Shown piece by piece: positions 9,710-18,245 of a stretch of DNA of 64,000 nucleotides. Made by a program: the position numbers and the translations under genes. Positions within the stretch are counted from its first letter, which is position 1. The number at the start of each line of letters is the position of its first letter. The notes below the pieces were generated by a model, which searched no databases, was not told the DNA's origin, and worked only from the letters and a program-made list of their open reading frames with translations. This DNA is from Nocardia concava NBRC 100430. GTDB lineage: Bacteria > Actinomycetota > Actinomycetes > Mycobacteriales > Mycobacteriaceae. Location of the stretch: positions 83,149 to 147,148 of the forward strand of contig NZ_BAFX01000108.1 of assembly GCF_000308815.1 (NCBI RefSeq), written 5' to 3'.

Positions 9710-10633
9710 GTGACGAATGCGAGGCCTGCGAGACGACAGTTGCGACGAATGCGAGTTCGAGCGGGGATGGCGGTGGTGGCGACGCTGCTGGCGCTGGGCG
9801 CGGCGCCCGCGACGGCGGGGCCGCCGGGAATCGGGGGCGATCCGCTGCCCGCCTCCGGAACGCTCGAGCCTGCGCTGGACTGCAAGCCCGCGCCGGAGCA
9901 GCCGAATCCGGTGGTGATCCTCGGGGGTTTCGGGGCGGTCGGGGACATCCGCGCGACGCTCGACAAGCAGATGGCGGGGATCACGGGCGGGATCCGGGCG
10001 ATCGGCGGGTGCCCGTTCATCTTCGGATACGGGATCATCGGGCCGATGCAGGCGGCCGCGCCGGTGGCGGAGTCGGCGGGGCAGCTGCGGGACTTCGTCG
10101 CCGAGGTGCGGGCGGCGACGGGGGCCGAGCGGGTCGATATCGTCGCGCACTCGTCGGGGGCGTTGATCGCCAATTACTACTTGAAGTTCCTGCACGGCGG
10201 GCCGTCGGTCGACCGCGCGGTGTATCTCGCGCCGGTGACCAAGGGGACGACCGCGGCGACACTCATCGGCGGCCTGGATCTGCCCGGGTCGCCGGAGGGG
10301 TTGGCGAGCGTGCTGAACGATGCGACCAATCCGTTGCGCGACAGTGTGTTCCGGGGGGTCCAGGGCGCGCTGGACTGCCTGGCGGGGTCACGGGTCACGG
10401 CCGCGCTGCTCGACGGCGGCGTCACCGTTCCCGAGGTCACCTACTCGGTGCTGGCCACGCGCGGCGATCAGGTGCTGACGCCGCCGGGGACGGCCTCGTT
10501 CATCGAGGAGCCCGGCGTGGTGAACGACTTCTTCGAAGATCTTTATCCGAGTGCGGGTTTCGCCAGCCACGCCGCGTTGCCGATGCAACCGGGTGCGGCG
10601 CGGTGGGTGGTGGAACAGCTGCTCTCCGAATGA
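9710..10633 (+). CDS. secreted lipase/esterase (alpha/beta hydrolase, actinobacterial class 2 lipase-like)
   Basis: This protein of up to 307 residues has a signal peptide (hydrophobic AVVATLLALGAAPATA) and an alpha/beta hydrolase core. VVILGGFG marks the first strand and oxyanion region. The nucleophile elbow is AHSSG with Ser148, so the first Gly of the usual GxSxG is Ala, as in several bacterial lipases. The acid is probably the Asp of TRGDQVLTP and the His that of GFASHAALP near the end. It should hydrolyse fatty acid esters outside the cell. The start is a GTG at 9710; an in-frame ATG at 9749 gives a shorter, more conventional signal peptide, and neither has a strong ribosome site. Confidence 0.85.
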   Translation: MTNARPARRQLRRMRVRAGMAVVATLLALGAAPATAGPPGIGGDPLPASGTLEPALDCKPAPEQPNPVVILGGFGAVGDIRATLDKQMAGITGGIRAIGGCPFIFGYGIIGPMQAAAPVAESAGQLRDFVAEVRAATGAERVDIVAHSSGALIANYYLKFLHGGPSVDRAVYLAPVTKGTTAATLIGGLDLPGSPEGLASVLNDATNPLRDSVFRGVQGALDCLAGSRVTAALLDGGVTVPEVTYSVLATRGDQVLTPPGTASFIEEPGVVNDFFEDLYPSAGFASHAALPMQPGAARWVVEQLLSE

Positions 10634-10648
10634 TCGAAAAATTGCCCG

Positions 10649-10682
10649 GCGAGAAACATTGCCCGCCGGGCACGTTTCTCGC
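10649..10682. promoter_or_regulatory. inverted repeat before the TetR gene, likely operator
   Basis: Nine-base perfect arms GCGAGAAAC and GTTTCTCGC, with a second inner pair GCCCG/CGGGC, form a 34-base near-palindrome ending 11 bases before the ATG of the TetR gene. No run of T follows, so an operator for TetR autoregulation fits better than a terminator for the lipase gene, although a hairpin could also form in the RNA. Confidence 0.55.
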
Positions 10683-10693
10683 ATACTGGGTTC

Positions 10694-11326
10694 ATGCCCG
10701 ACGAACAGCAGCTCGGACTCCGTGAGCGCAAGAAGGCCGACACCCGCCGCGCCCTCAGCGATGCGGCGTTGGCGCTCATGTTCGAGCGCGGGCTGGAGAA
10801 CGTGGTGCGCGAGGACATCGCCGCGCGGGCGGGGGTTTCCGTGCGCACCTTCAACAACTACTTCGCCGGTAAGTACGACGCGCTCGTCTACCGGCAGCTC
10901 GACCGAATCCGCCGCGGCGTGGAGATTCTGCGCTCCCGGCCGGCGGAGGAGCCGCTGTGGGATGCGCTCACCACGGCGATGGTCGAACCGCTGGTGGAAG
11001 AACTCACCGAGACCGGTGATCTGACGCCCAGCCGCGAACAACTCGTCCAGGTCCGGAAACTGGTCGAGGCACCCGAGGTCGCGGCCATGATGACCAAGGG
11101 CATTCAGGAGGCGGTGATCGCCGCCATCGCCGAGCGCACCGGCACCGATCCCGAGCACGACCTGTACCCGCGACTGGTGGCGGCGGTGGCGTCCGCGGCA
11201 CAGCAGGCCGCCTTCGAGATCTACGTGCGGTCCGATCCGCCCCAACCCATTCCCGTTCTGATCCGGCAGGCCATGGCCGCGCTCGCGGCGGGCCTGCCCG
11301 AACCACCGGTGCAGCAGCGCCGCTAG
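10694..11326 (+). CDS. TetR/AcrR-family transcriptional regulator
   Basis: This 210-residue protein has a typical TetR N-terminal DNA-binding domain: RERKKADTRRALSDAAL, then the helix-turn-helix in VREDIAARAGVSVRTFNNYF at about residues 38-57. The rest is a helical ligand-binding domain with no assigned ligand. It lies 46 bases upstream of the FAD monooxygenase gene on the same strand and has its own palindrome just upstream, so it probably represses itself and that oxygenase until a phenolic or polyketide-like inducer binds. That link is inferred from position only. Confidence 0.9.
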   Translation: MPDEQQLGLRERKKADTRRALSDAALALMFERGLENVVREDIAARAGVSVRTFNNYFAGKYDALVYRQLDRIRRGVEILRSRPAEEPLWDALTTAMVEPLVEELTETGDLTPSREQLVQVRKLVEAPEVAAMMTKGIQEAVIAAIAERTGTDPEHDLYPRLVAAVASAAQQAAFEIYVRSDPPQPIPVLIRQAMAALAAGLPEPPVQQRR

Positions 11327-11372
11327 CGCCGGTCGTCCCGAAATACCCTCAGTGACAAGAGGTTTATTCGTC

Positions 11373-12938
11373 ATGCCCGAAAATAGTTCTTCCACGCCGA
11401 CCACCGACATCGTCATCGCCGGAGCCGGGCCCAACGGCCTGATGCTCGCCTGCGAACTCGCGCTGGCCGGACTCCGGCCCATCGTGCTGGACCGACTACC
11501 AGCCCCGAGCCTGGAGCCGAAGGCCAATGGCCTTGCCGGACAAGTGGTTCGCATCCTCGATATGCGCGGCCTCTACGGCGCGTTCAGCGGCAACCCGGGT
11601 GTACCGACCCCGGTACCGCGCTACATCTTCGGCGGTATGCCGCTGGATCTGACTGCGGTGCAACCCAATCCGGTGCACCTGCTGCTCAAGCCGCAGCCGG
11701 AGATGGTGGAGATCCTCACCAAGCGCGCGATCGACCTCGGCGTGGATCTGCGCTGGGGTCACGAGCTGACCGATCTCGAGCCCGGTGACGATCGGGTCCG
11801 TCTCTCGATCTCCGCTCCCGACGGCGCCTACGAGCTGACCGCACGCTTCCTGGTCGGCGCGGACGGCGGAAAGAGCCTGGTACGCAAGCGAACCGGCATC
11901 GACTTCCCCGGCATCACCGCCGACGGCCACATCGCCCGGACCGGGCACACCACCATTCCCGCCGAGCTGCGCACCGGCGACGGCCGCCTCGAGGTGCCCG
12001 GCGTCGGCACCTTCGGGCTCGGCCACCACCGCCTCGAACGCGGCATCTTCGTCTACGCCGAACTCCAACCCGACCGGCCGCTGGTCGGGACCATCGAATT
12101 CGAAGGCGGCGAAGGGTATTCCGATGACATGCCGATGACCTTCGACGAACTGCGCGACAGCGTCGAACGCGTCCTGGGCACCGCGCTGCCCATCAGCCCG
12201 CCGACCTGGCCCGGCCCGCACAATCTGCGGCGCACCATCGGTCAGAACACGCGGGTCGCGGAGCATTACCGTCTCGGCAATGTCTTCCTGCTCGGCGACG
12301 CCGCCCATGTCCACTCGGCCATGGGCGGGCCGGGGCTCAACCTGGGCCTCCAGGACACGGTCAATCTGGGCTGGAAACTGGCCGCGGAGGTTCGGGGTTG
12401 GGCGCCCGAGGGCCTGCTCGACACCTACGAATCCGAACGCCACCCCGTCGCGGACCGGGTCGTCATGTACACCCTGTCGCAATCCGCGCTGGTCTCCCCC
12501 GGGCCGGAAATAACCGCTCTGCGAGAGCTTTTCGGCGAGCTGATGCACCTGCCCCAGGTGACCACGCACATCGCCAACCTGCTGGCGGGCTCCGATGTCC
12601 GGTACGACGTCGGCGATGCGCACCCGCTGTCGGGCCGTCTCTTCCCGGACCTCACCGTCGAAACCGGCAGCGGCCCAACCCGAATCGCCGAACTCCTGCG
12701 CTCGGCCCGTCCGATCCTGCTCACCTTCGGTGGCACCGACCTGGCGACCGTCGCGGCGGGTTGGGCCGATCGAGTCGACCTCATCGCGGCTACCGGCTCG
12801 GAGCCTCCGGCCGCGGCGCTATTGATTCGCCCGGACGGCTATATCGCCTGGGCCACCGATGATTTCACCCCATCCGATCACGACCACCTGCGTGCCGCCC
12901 TCGAACGCTGGTTCGGCGTACCCGGTTCCCTCGACTGA
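11373..12938 (+). CDS. FAD-dependent aromatic monooxygenase (PHBH/RdmE-type)
   Basis: This 521-residue flavoprotein hydroxylase belongs to the p-hydroxybenzoate hydroxylase-like group. It shows the Rossmann motif GAGPNGL at about residues 15-21, the middle motif LVGADGGKSLVRK, and the FAD ribityl motif GDAAHVHSAMGGPGLNLGLQD. The ~140-residue C-terminal thioredoxin-like extension is typical of the polyketide and rifampicin monooxygenases. It should use NAD(P)H and O2 to hydroxylate an aromatic substrate, which cannot be named. The ATG at 11373 has AGAGG about ten bases upstream; a GTG/ATG upstream would add only seven residues. The stop lies inside a strong terminator hairpin. Confidence 0.88.
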   Translation: MPENSSSTPTTDIVIAGAGPNGLMLACELALAGLRPIVLDRLPAPSLEPKANGLAGQVVRILDMRGLYGAFSGNPGVPTPVPRYIFGGMPLDLTAVQPNPVHLLLKPQPEMVEILTKRAIDLGVDLRWGHELTDLEPGDDRVRLSISAPDGAYELTARFLVGADGGKSLVRKRTGIDFPGITADGHIARTGHTTIPAELRTGDGRLEVPGVGTFGLGHHRLERGIFVYAELQPDRPLVGTIEFEGGEGYSDDMPMTFDELRDSVERVLGTALPISPPTWPGPHNLRRTIGQNTRVAEHYRLGNVFLLGDAAHVHSAMGGPGLNLGLQDTVNLGWKLAAEVRGWAPEGLLDTYESERHPVADRVVMYTLSQSALVSPGPEITALRELFGELMHLPQVTTHIANLLAGSDVRYDVGDAHPLSGRLFPDLTVETGSGPTRIAELLRSARPILLTFGGTDLATVAAGWADRVDLIAATGSEPPAAALLIRPDGYIAWATDDFTPSDHDHLRAALERWFGVPGSLD

Positions 12939-12955
12939 GGGTTCGAGGGAACCGG
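12922..12955. terminator. bidirectional terminator hairpin between convergent genes
   Basis: Thirteen-base perfect arms (CCGGTTCCCTCGA and its complement) flank an eight-base loop. The left arm overlaps the last codons and stop of the monooxygenase gene, and the right arm ends 11 bases from the stop of the convergent Ig-like protein gene, so it can serve both. Confidence 0.7.
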
Positions 12956-12966
12956 GGTGCGCGCGA

Positions 12967-13836
12967 TCAGAACCCGAAGGACCCGGTGTTGGGCTTGGGC
13001 GTGGGGGTCGGGGTCGGATCGACCGGGACGTCGGTCACGGTGACCACCTTGGTGGTCGAGGAGGCGGCGACGCCGGTGCGGCCGGAGAAGTTCGCGCCGA
13101 TGGTGTACGAGCCCGCCGCGCCCGGCGTCCACACGATGGTGGCCTTGCCGTTCGCATTGACCGGGATGTCACCGAGCACCTGGTCGCCCGCCTTGAACTG
13201 GATGGTGCCGCCCGCCGCGGCCGGGGAGACGGTCGCCTCGAGGGTGACGGCCTTCCCGGTCTGCGCGCCGGTCACATCGGTGAGCACGGTGGTCGACACG
13301 GCATCGCTGGACACGGTGATGTTCGGGCCCTTGTTGGCGTAGTTGCCGTCGCCGAGCGAGCCGCTGTAGTCCATCGAGGTGGGCAGCGGGGTGTCGCGGG
13401 CGCAGTTCACACCGACGGTGTACTGCACCTCGAAGGTCTGCGACTTCGGGTTGATGTTCGGGTACACCGGGTACTTGGTGATGCTGAACGACGCCCGCAC
13501 CCAATCCGGGTTCGAGGTGTCCAGCGAAACCTGGTCGCCGCCCATCGTCGCCGAGCCGGCCACCGGCGTCAGGCAGGCCGGGTGCCAGTCCTTCACCGCG
13601 TAGATGTACTCCACCGGAATCCCGGTCCGCTCGAAGGTCGTCTTGACGGTCACGACCTCCCCAACGATCGGATTCGTATTCGACACCGTCCGGGTGAACT
13701 TGCTGTTCCCGTCGGACCAGGTGACCGTTCCGGGCGCGGCCGAGGCCGTCCCGGGCACGGCCGCAGCCACGAACCCCGCCGCGACCGCGAGGGCCGCCAT
13801 GGAGCCCGCCACCCGCTGAATACTTCTGTCCACCAT
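12967..13836 (-). CDS. secreted Ig-like domain protein
   Basis: This 289-residue protein has a signal peptide (MAALAVAAGFVAAAVPGTASA). It consists of an N-terminal beta-rich domain of about 150 residues with two Cys (HPACLTP, GVNCARD), followed by a bacterial Ig-like domain at about 190-270 (TGKAVTLEATVSPAAAGGTIQFKAGDQVLG, then GSYTIGANFSG). It ends in a Pro/Thr tail (DPTPTPTPKPN). Such proteins sit on or outside the cell envelope and act as adhesive or structural elements; no enzymatic motif is seen. The ATG at 13836 is chosen for the GGGAGAG just upstream. Similar secreted proteins are common in nocardiae. Confidence 0.82.
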   Translation of the reverse strand: MVDRSIQRVAGSMAALAVAAGFVAAAVPGTASAAPGTVTWSDGNSKFTRTVSNTNPIVGEVVTVKTTFERTGIPVEYIYAVKDWHPACLTPVAGSATMGGDQVSLDTSNPDWVRASFSITKYPVYPNINPKSQTFEVQYTVGVNCARDTPLPTSMDYSGSLGDGNYANKGPNITVSSDAVSTTVLTDVTGAQTGKAVTLEATVSPAAAGGTIQFKAGDQVLGDIPVNANGKATIVWTPGAAGSYTIGANFSGRTGVAASSTTKVVTVTDVPVDPTPTPTPKPNTGSFGF

Positions 13837-14019
13837 CGTCTCTCCCACGCACACGGGTGTCCCTCGACATCGTTATCGAGGCGCTGACGCACCCGAGTTG
13901 GCGCGATTAGATCACGCGCGGGCACCCGGCGGACGGTATTCCGAAATACGAGTGATTCAGATGCCGACTCATCCGAATCGGTCGATGGGATCGGCGGGGA
14001 TCGGGATTAGAGTCGCTGC

Positions 14020-15405
14020 ATGTCGACTTCGGAGGCGGGGTCAGTGGCGAGTAGCGCCGAGGCAGCGGCCGAGGCCGGGCGGGCGGCGCGAAAGAAGGCG
14101 TCGCGGTCGTCGCTGGGGGTGTGGAAACCGGCGGCGGATCGGGTGGATCCGATCTCGGTGCTCGAGCGGCAGGCGGAGACCCGGGTTCCCGAGCTGGTGA
14201 AGATTCGGTACGCGCGAATGGCCGCCGGGCAGTTCCCATTCTTTCGAGGCGCGCCCGCGATCATGGCCGGAGACCTGGCGAGGGGTGAGCACACCGGGCT
14301 GCATGTACAGCTGTGCGGGGATGCGCACCTGTCGAATTTCGGGCTGTTCGCCTCGCCGGAACGGTCACTCGTGTTCGATGTCAACGACTTCGACGAGACG
14401 CTGCCGGGACCGTTCGAATGGGACGTGAAGCGGCTGGTCGCGAGTGTGGCGGTGGCGGGGCGAGCGAACGGCTTCGCGGACGCGGAGGCGGGCGGGGCCG
14501 CGATGGCGGCGGCGCAGGCCTATCGGGAGACGATGGCGCGGCTGGCCGGACTCGGCGAGACCGATGTCTGGTACGAGATGGTCGATGCCGAGCAGGTCTC
14601 CGAGCTCTTGAAACCCAAGGATCGCAAGCTGACCGACAAGGTGATCAACAAGGCGCGGTCGCGGACGAGCCTGCAGGCACTGGACAAGCTCACCGAGCCG
14701 GGGCCGGATGGGATGCCGCGAATCAAGGCGGATCCGCCGCTCGTGCTGCCGATACCGAAAGAGCTGCACGCGCAACTGGATTCGGTGCTGGCGGATTACC
14801 GCGCGACGCTGCCGGAGGACCGGCGGGTGCTGCTGGATCGGTACGAATTGCGGGACATCGCAATGAAAGTCGTCGGCGTTGGCAGCGTGGGAACACGCTG
14901 CTTCATCGCGCTGCTGACCGGACGCAATACCGGCGATCCGCTGTTCCTACAGGTGAAGCAGGCCGAGAACTCGGTGCTCACGCCGCATCTGAGCGCCAGC
15001 CAATTCCATCACCAGGGACATCGGGTGGTGCACGGGCAGCGGCTCACCCAGTCGGCCAGCGACGTCTTCCTGGGCTGGGCGACCGGGCCGGACGGGCTGT
15101 TCTACTACTGGCGTCAGCTGCGAGACATGAAGGGCTCCTTGGCCATCGACGAAATGTCGGCCCCGCAGCTGCGGCAGTACGCGACACTGTGCGGGCACAC
15201 CCTGGCCCGCGGGCACGCGCGCTCGGGCGATCGGGTGGCCATCGCGGCGTACCTGGGCGGGAGTGATGTCTTCGACAAGGCCATGGGCGAATTCGCGCTC
15301 GCGTATGCCGATCAGACGGCCGTCGATCACGAAGCCCTGTTGGCCGCCATCGATTCCGGGCGACTCGTGGCGGCCGAGGGAACGACGGAAAACGGGAACC
15401 AGTAA
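14020..15405 (+). CDS. DUF2252 family protein (kinase-like fold)
   Basis: This 461-residue protein matches the DUF2252 family along its full length. Signatures include PFFRGAPAIMAGDL, VQLCGDAHLSNFGLFASPERSLVFDVNDFDE (resembling the HGD-N and DFD catalytic elements of aminoglycoside phosphotransferase-like kinases), GPFEWDVKRL and the late RGHARSGD. The similarity to phosphotransferases is known for the family, but no substrate has been established. It is cytosolic. A GGGAC/GTCCC palindrome begins two bases after its stop. Confidence 0.88.
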   Translation: MSTSEAGSVASSAEAAAEAGRAARKKASRSSLGVWKPAADRVDPISVLERQAETRVPELVKIRYARMAAGQFPFFRGAPAIMAGDLARGEHTGLHVQLCGDAHLSNFGLFASPERSLVFDVNDFDETLPGPFEWDVKRLVASVAVAGRANGFADAEAGGAAMAAAQAYRETMARLAGLGETDVWYEMVDAEQVSELLKPKDRKLTDKVINKARSRTSLQALDKLTEPGPDGMPRIKADPPLVLPIPKELHAQLDSVLADYRATLPEDRRVLLDRYELRDIAMKVVGVGSVGTRCFIALLTGRNTGDPLFLQVKQAENSVLTPHLSASQFHHQGHRVVHGQRLTQSASDVFLGWATGPDGLFYYWRQLRDMKGSLAIDEMSAPQLRQYATLCGHTLARGHARSGDRVAIAAYLGGSDVFDKAMGEFALAYADQTAVDHEALLAAIDSGRLVAAEGTTENGNQ

Positions 15406-15406
15406 A

Positions 15407-15420
15407 GGGACGAAAGTCCC
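15407..15420. promoter_or_regulatory. GGGAC-GAAA-GTCCC palindrome, hairpin or DosR-like box
   Basis: This perfect palindrome with a GAAA centre starts two bases after the DUF2252 stop and about 140 bases before feoA. It could be a small GNRA-loop hairpin. It also matches the core of the mycobacterial DosR/DevR box (GGGAC-TWWA-GTCCC) at every position but one, although the flanking bases of that consensus are not kept. Confidence 0.4.
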
Positions 15421-15478
15421 AATCCGGACGTGATTAGAGCGGTATAGCTATTTCTCAGCGCCCTCTTAAAATTGGTCA

Positions 15479-15497
15479 TTAGGTTTCCCTAACGCAA
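15479..15497. promoter_or_regulatory. IdeR/DtxR-like iron box upstream of feoA
   Basis: The 19 bases TTAGGTTTCCCTAACGCAA agree at 14 positions with the IdeR/DtxR consensus TTAGGTTAGGCTAACCTAA, including the whole left TTAGGTT and the central CTAAC. The site lies 62 bases before the feoA start, where iron-loaded IdeR would block transcription. The role is inferred from the match and from the iron-uptake genes that follow. Confidence 0.65.
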
Positions 15498-15559
15498 TCG
15501 GCGGTCCAGTTCGCGGGGATCGTTCGGGACTTCCCCATGACCGGCTGAAAGAGGTCCGC

Positions 15560-15796
15560 ATGAGCTCGCTGATCGACAGCAAACCGGGAGAGAAATTCCG
15601 GATCGGACGGATTCGACTCCTGGGGCGACAGCGACGGCGATTGCTCGAGCTGGGATTGATTCCCGGCGCACCGGTCAGCGTGGCCACCATCGGCGTGCGC
15701 GGCGGCCGCATCCTGTGCCTCGGCGACGCGCGAATCGCGGTGGACGCCGCCACCGCCCGCGCCATCGATGTGGCGCGGGAGTCCGCGCATGAGTGA
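15560..15796 (+). CDS. feoA: ferrous iron transport protein FeoA
   Basis: This 78-residue cytosolic protein has the SH3-like FeoA fold: PGEKFRIGRIRL, RRRLLELGLIPGAPVSVATIG, and GRILCLGDARIAVDAATARAI near the end. FeoA is thought to assist the G-protein part of FeoB. AAAGAGG precedes the ATG. It overlaps feoB by eight bases, so the two are translationally coupled, and both lie behind an iron box. Confidence 0.93.
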   Translation: MSSLIDSKPGEKFRIGRIRLLGRQRRRLLELGLIPGAPVSVATIGVRGGRILCLGDARIAVDAATARAIDVARESAHE

Positions 15797-17891
15797 ATCC
15801 TGCTGCGGTGGTTCGGCTTCCACCTCGACCGCGACCCTGACCGGCGCGGCCACCGTGGTCCTGGTCGGCAATCCGAATGTCGGCAAGTCGACGCTGTTCA
15901 ATGCCGCCACCGGGGCCCGGCAGCGGGTCGGCAACTGGCCCGGCACCACCGTCGAGGTGACCGAGGGACCGTGGAAACTGGGTCCCGACCGCACGATTCG
16001 CCTGCTGGACCTGCCCGGCACCCACAGCCTGCTGCCCGCCGCGCCCGATGAGGCCGTCACCCGCGACGCCCTGCTCACCGACTCCGGACCGGACCGCCCC
16101 GACGTGGTGATCGCCGTGGTCGACGCCGCGAACCTGGCGCGCAGCCTCTATCTGCTGTCGCAGGTGCTCGAGACCGGGCTGCCGACGGTGATCGCCATGA
16201 CCATGACCGATGTGGCGGACGGCCGCGGCACACCCGTCGACGCCGCCCGGCTGGCCGCGGTGGCCGGTGTGCCGGTGGTGCCGCTGGTCGCGCGCGGCGG
16301 CACCGGCATGCCCGCACTGGCCCGGGCCGTCGACGCGGCGCTGAAGAATCGGCGCACGCCGGTCGCGCCGCATCTGGGCGAGGACGTGGAGGCGGCCATC
16401 GAGCGGCTGAAACCGCTGCTGCCCGAGCACTATCCGCCGCGCTGGCTGGCGCTGGCCCTGCTCGCCGGCGACGCCCCGCCCGGAGTTCCCGCCGACCTGG
16501 CCGTCGCCGCCCGCACCATCCTCGCCGAATGCGCCGACGAGCCGATGGGTTCCGAGGAGGACGGCGAGATCCTGATCGCCGAACGCCGCTACGCCTGGGC
16601 GCACGATGTGCGCGCGGCCGTGGTCACCGGCTCGGAAACCCGTACCACGCTGAGTGATCGGGTGGATCGCATCGTCACCCATCGCTGGATCGGCGTCCCG
16701 ATCTTCCTGGCGGTCATGTGGCTGGTGTTCGAGCTGACCACGACCGTGGCCAAGCCGATGCAGGACGCGTTGCAGGGCGTCATCACCGGGCCGGTCGCCG
16801 ATGCGGCGGCAGGCTTGCTGACCACGCTGCACGCACCGCAGCCGCTGATCGGGCTGGTGCGGGACGGCTTCATCGGCGGTGTGGGCGTGGTGCTGAGCTT
16901 CGTGCCCCTCATGCTGATCATGTTCGTTTTGCTTGCGGTGCTGGAGGATTCGGGCTATATGGCCCGCGCGGCCTTCGTGGCCGACCGGCTCATGCGCACC
17001 ATCGGCCTGCCCGGGCGCGCGGTACTGCCGCTGATCGTCGGGTTCGGCTGCAATGTGCCCGCCATCGCCGGCACCAAGGTGCTGTCCAATCCCCGGCACC
17101 GGATGCTCACCGCGCTGCTGATCCCGTTCACCAGTTGCAGTGCGCGCCTGGTGGTTTACGTCATGCTGGCGGGCGTCTTCTTCGGCAGCCAGGCGGGCAC
17201 GGTGGTCTTCGCCATGTACCTGACCTCCATCGTGCTGGTGGTCGGCGTCGGATACCTGTTGCGCAACATCATCTTCCGCGACATGGCCGACGAGCCGCTG
17301 GTACTCGACCTGCCGCCCTACCGCCGGCCCAGCCTGCGGGTGCTGAGCGCGGTCACCTGGCAGAAGCTGCGCGGATTCCTCAGCACCGCCAGCGGCATCA
17401 TCGTCGTCACCGTCACCGCCATCTGGCTGCTGGCCTCGATTCCGGTGGGCGGCGGCACCTTCGGGCAGGTGGATCCCGGCGACAGCGCGCTGGGCACGGT
17501 GTCCTCGGCGGTCGCGCCGGTCTTCGCGCCCGCCGGATTCGACGACTGGCATGCGGGTGCGGCGCTGGCCACCGGGTTCGTCGCCAAGGAGGCGGTGGTC
17601 GCGACCATCGCGCAGTCCTACAGCATGGATGATCCCGGGCACGGCGCGGCGAGCGCTCCGCTCGCGGACTCGCTGCGCGAGACCTTCCGGGACTCCTCGG
17701 GCGGTCACACCGTGCCCGCGGTGCTCGCGTTCATGATGTTCCTGCTCGCGTACACGCCGTGCGTGGCGACGCTCGCGGCGCTGCGCGCCACCATCGGGCT
17801 GCGCGCGACGCTGATGAGCGTGGTCATGCAGCTGGCGGTGGCGTGGTTGCTGGCGGTGGCGGTCTTCCAGATCGGCAGGATCTTCTGGTGA
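15789..17891 (+). CDS. feoB: ferrous iron transporter FeoB
   Basis: This 700-residue protein is the Fe(II) permease of the cytoplasmic membrane. The N-terminal G domain has G1 GNPNVGKST (about residues 27-35), the family's G2 region NWPGTTVE, and G3 DLPGTHSL. It is followed by the helical S domain and then the membrane part with the two Gate domains (GCNVPAIAGTKVLSNPRHRMLTAL and VAKEAVVATIAQSY) and the FeoB C-terminal region. The Cys-containing YTPCVATLAAL near the end is conserved. The ATG at 15789 lies inside feoA. The TGA overlaps the GTG start of the next gene (GTGA), so feoABC forms one coupled operon. Confidence 0.95.
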   Translation: MSESCCGGSASTSTATLTGAATVVLVGNPNVGKSTLFNAATGARQRVGNWPGTTVEVTEGPWKLGPDRTIRLLDLPGTHSLLPAAPDEAVTRDALLTDSGPDRPDVVIAVVDAANLARSLYLLSQVLETGLPTVIAMTMTDVADGRGTPVDAARLAAVAGVPVVPLVARGGTGMPALARAVDAALKNRRTPVAPHLGEDVEAAIERLKPLLPEHYPPRWLALALLAGDAPPGVPADLAVAARTILAECADEPMGSEEDGEILIAERRYAWAHDVRAAVVTGSETRTTLSDRVDRIVTHRWIGVPIFLAVMWLVFELTTTVAKPMQDALQGVITGPVADAAAGLLTTLHAPQPLIGLVRDGFIGGVGVVLSFVPLMLIMFVLLAVLEDSGYMARAAFVADRLMRTIGLPGRAVLPLIVGFGCNVPAIAGTKVLSNPRHRMLTALLIPFTSCSARLVVYVMLAGVFFGSQAGTVVFAMYLTSIVLVVGVGYLLRNIIFRDMADEPLVLDLPPYRRPSLRVLSAVTWQKLRGFLSTASGIIVVTVTAIWLLASIPVGGGTFGQVDPGDSALGTVSSAVAPVFAPAGFDDWHAGAALATGFVAKEAVVATIAQSYSMDDPGHGAASAPLADSLRETFRDSSGGHTVPAVLAFMMFLLAYTPCVATLAALRATIGLRATLMSVVMQLAVAWLLAVAVFQIGRIFW

Positions 17892-18190
17892 GCGCCGCCG
17901 CGTCTTCTCCCGCGACCGCGCCGAGCCCGCTGCGCCGGGTGCTGGCCGAGATCACCGAATCCCGAGGGGATTTCAGCCTCGACCAGATCGCCCGGCGCGT
18001 GGGAGTGTCCCTGGACGAGGCCAAGGCGATGGTCGACTACTGGGTCCGCAAGGGCCGGTTGTCGGTGGCGCAGATCGGTTCGGGTTGCCCGTCCGGCGGC
18101 TGCGGCGGCTGCGCCGAATCCTCCTGTCCCACAACCGGTGTCAAGGGCCCGGTGCTGCTCGCCATCACCCCGCGTCCGCTCAGGGATTGA
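17888..18190 (+). CDS. feoC: FeoC-like winged-helix protein with Cys cluster
   Basis: This 100-residue protein starts at a GTG whose last bases are the feoB stop. Residues about 13-60 form a small winged helix (LRRVLAEITESRGDFSLDQIARRVGVSLDEAKAMVDYWVRKGRL). It is followed by a Cys-rich wing, CPSGGCGGCAESSC, with four Cys in 14 residues, as expected of FeoC proteins that carry an oxygen-sensitive iron-sulfur cluster or sense iron. FeoC is thought to stabilise or regulate FeoB. The four-base overlap and conserved order support the call. Confidence 0.85.
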   Translation: MSAAASSPATAPSPLRRVLAEITESRGDFSLDQIARRVGVSLDEAKAMVDYWVRKGRLSVAQIGSGCPSGGCGGCAESSCPTTGVKGPVLLAITPRPLRD

Positions 18191-18245
18191 CGGCGATCAC
18201 CAGCTTGGCGCCCGGCTATTCCTCGCGGGCGGAAAGCCGCACGGA

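Noticed and set aside
15675..17708. A 677-codon minus-strand frame opposite feoB
   Set aside because: FeoB has all its motifs on the plus strand; the reverse product is His/Gln/Arg-rich and without any recognisable pattern.
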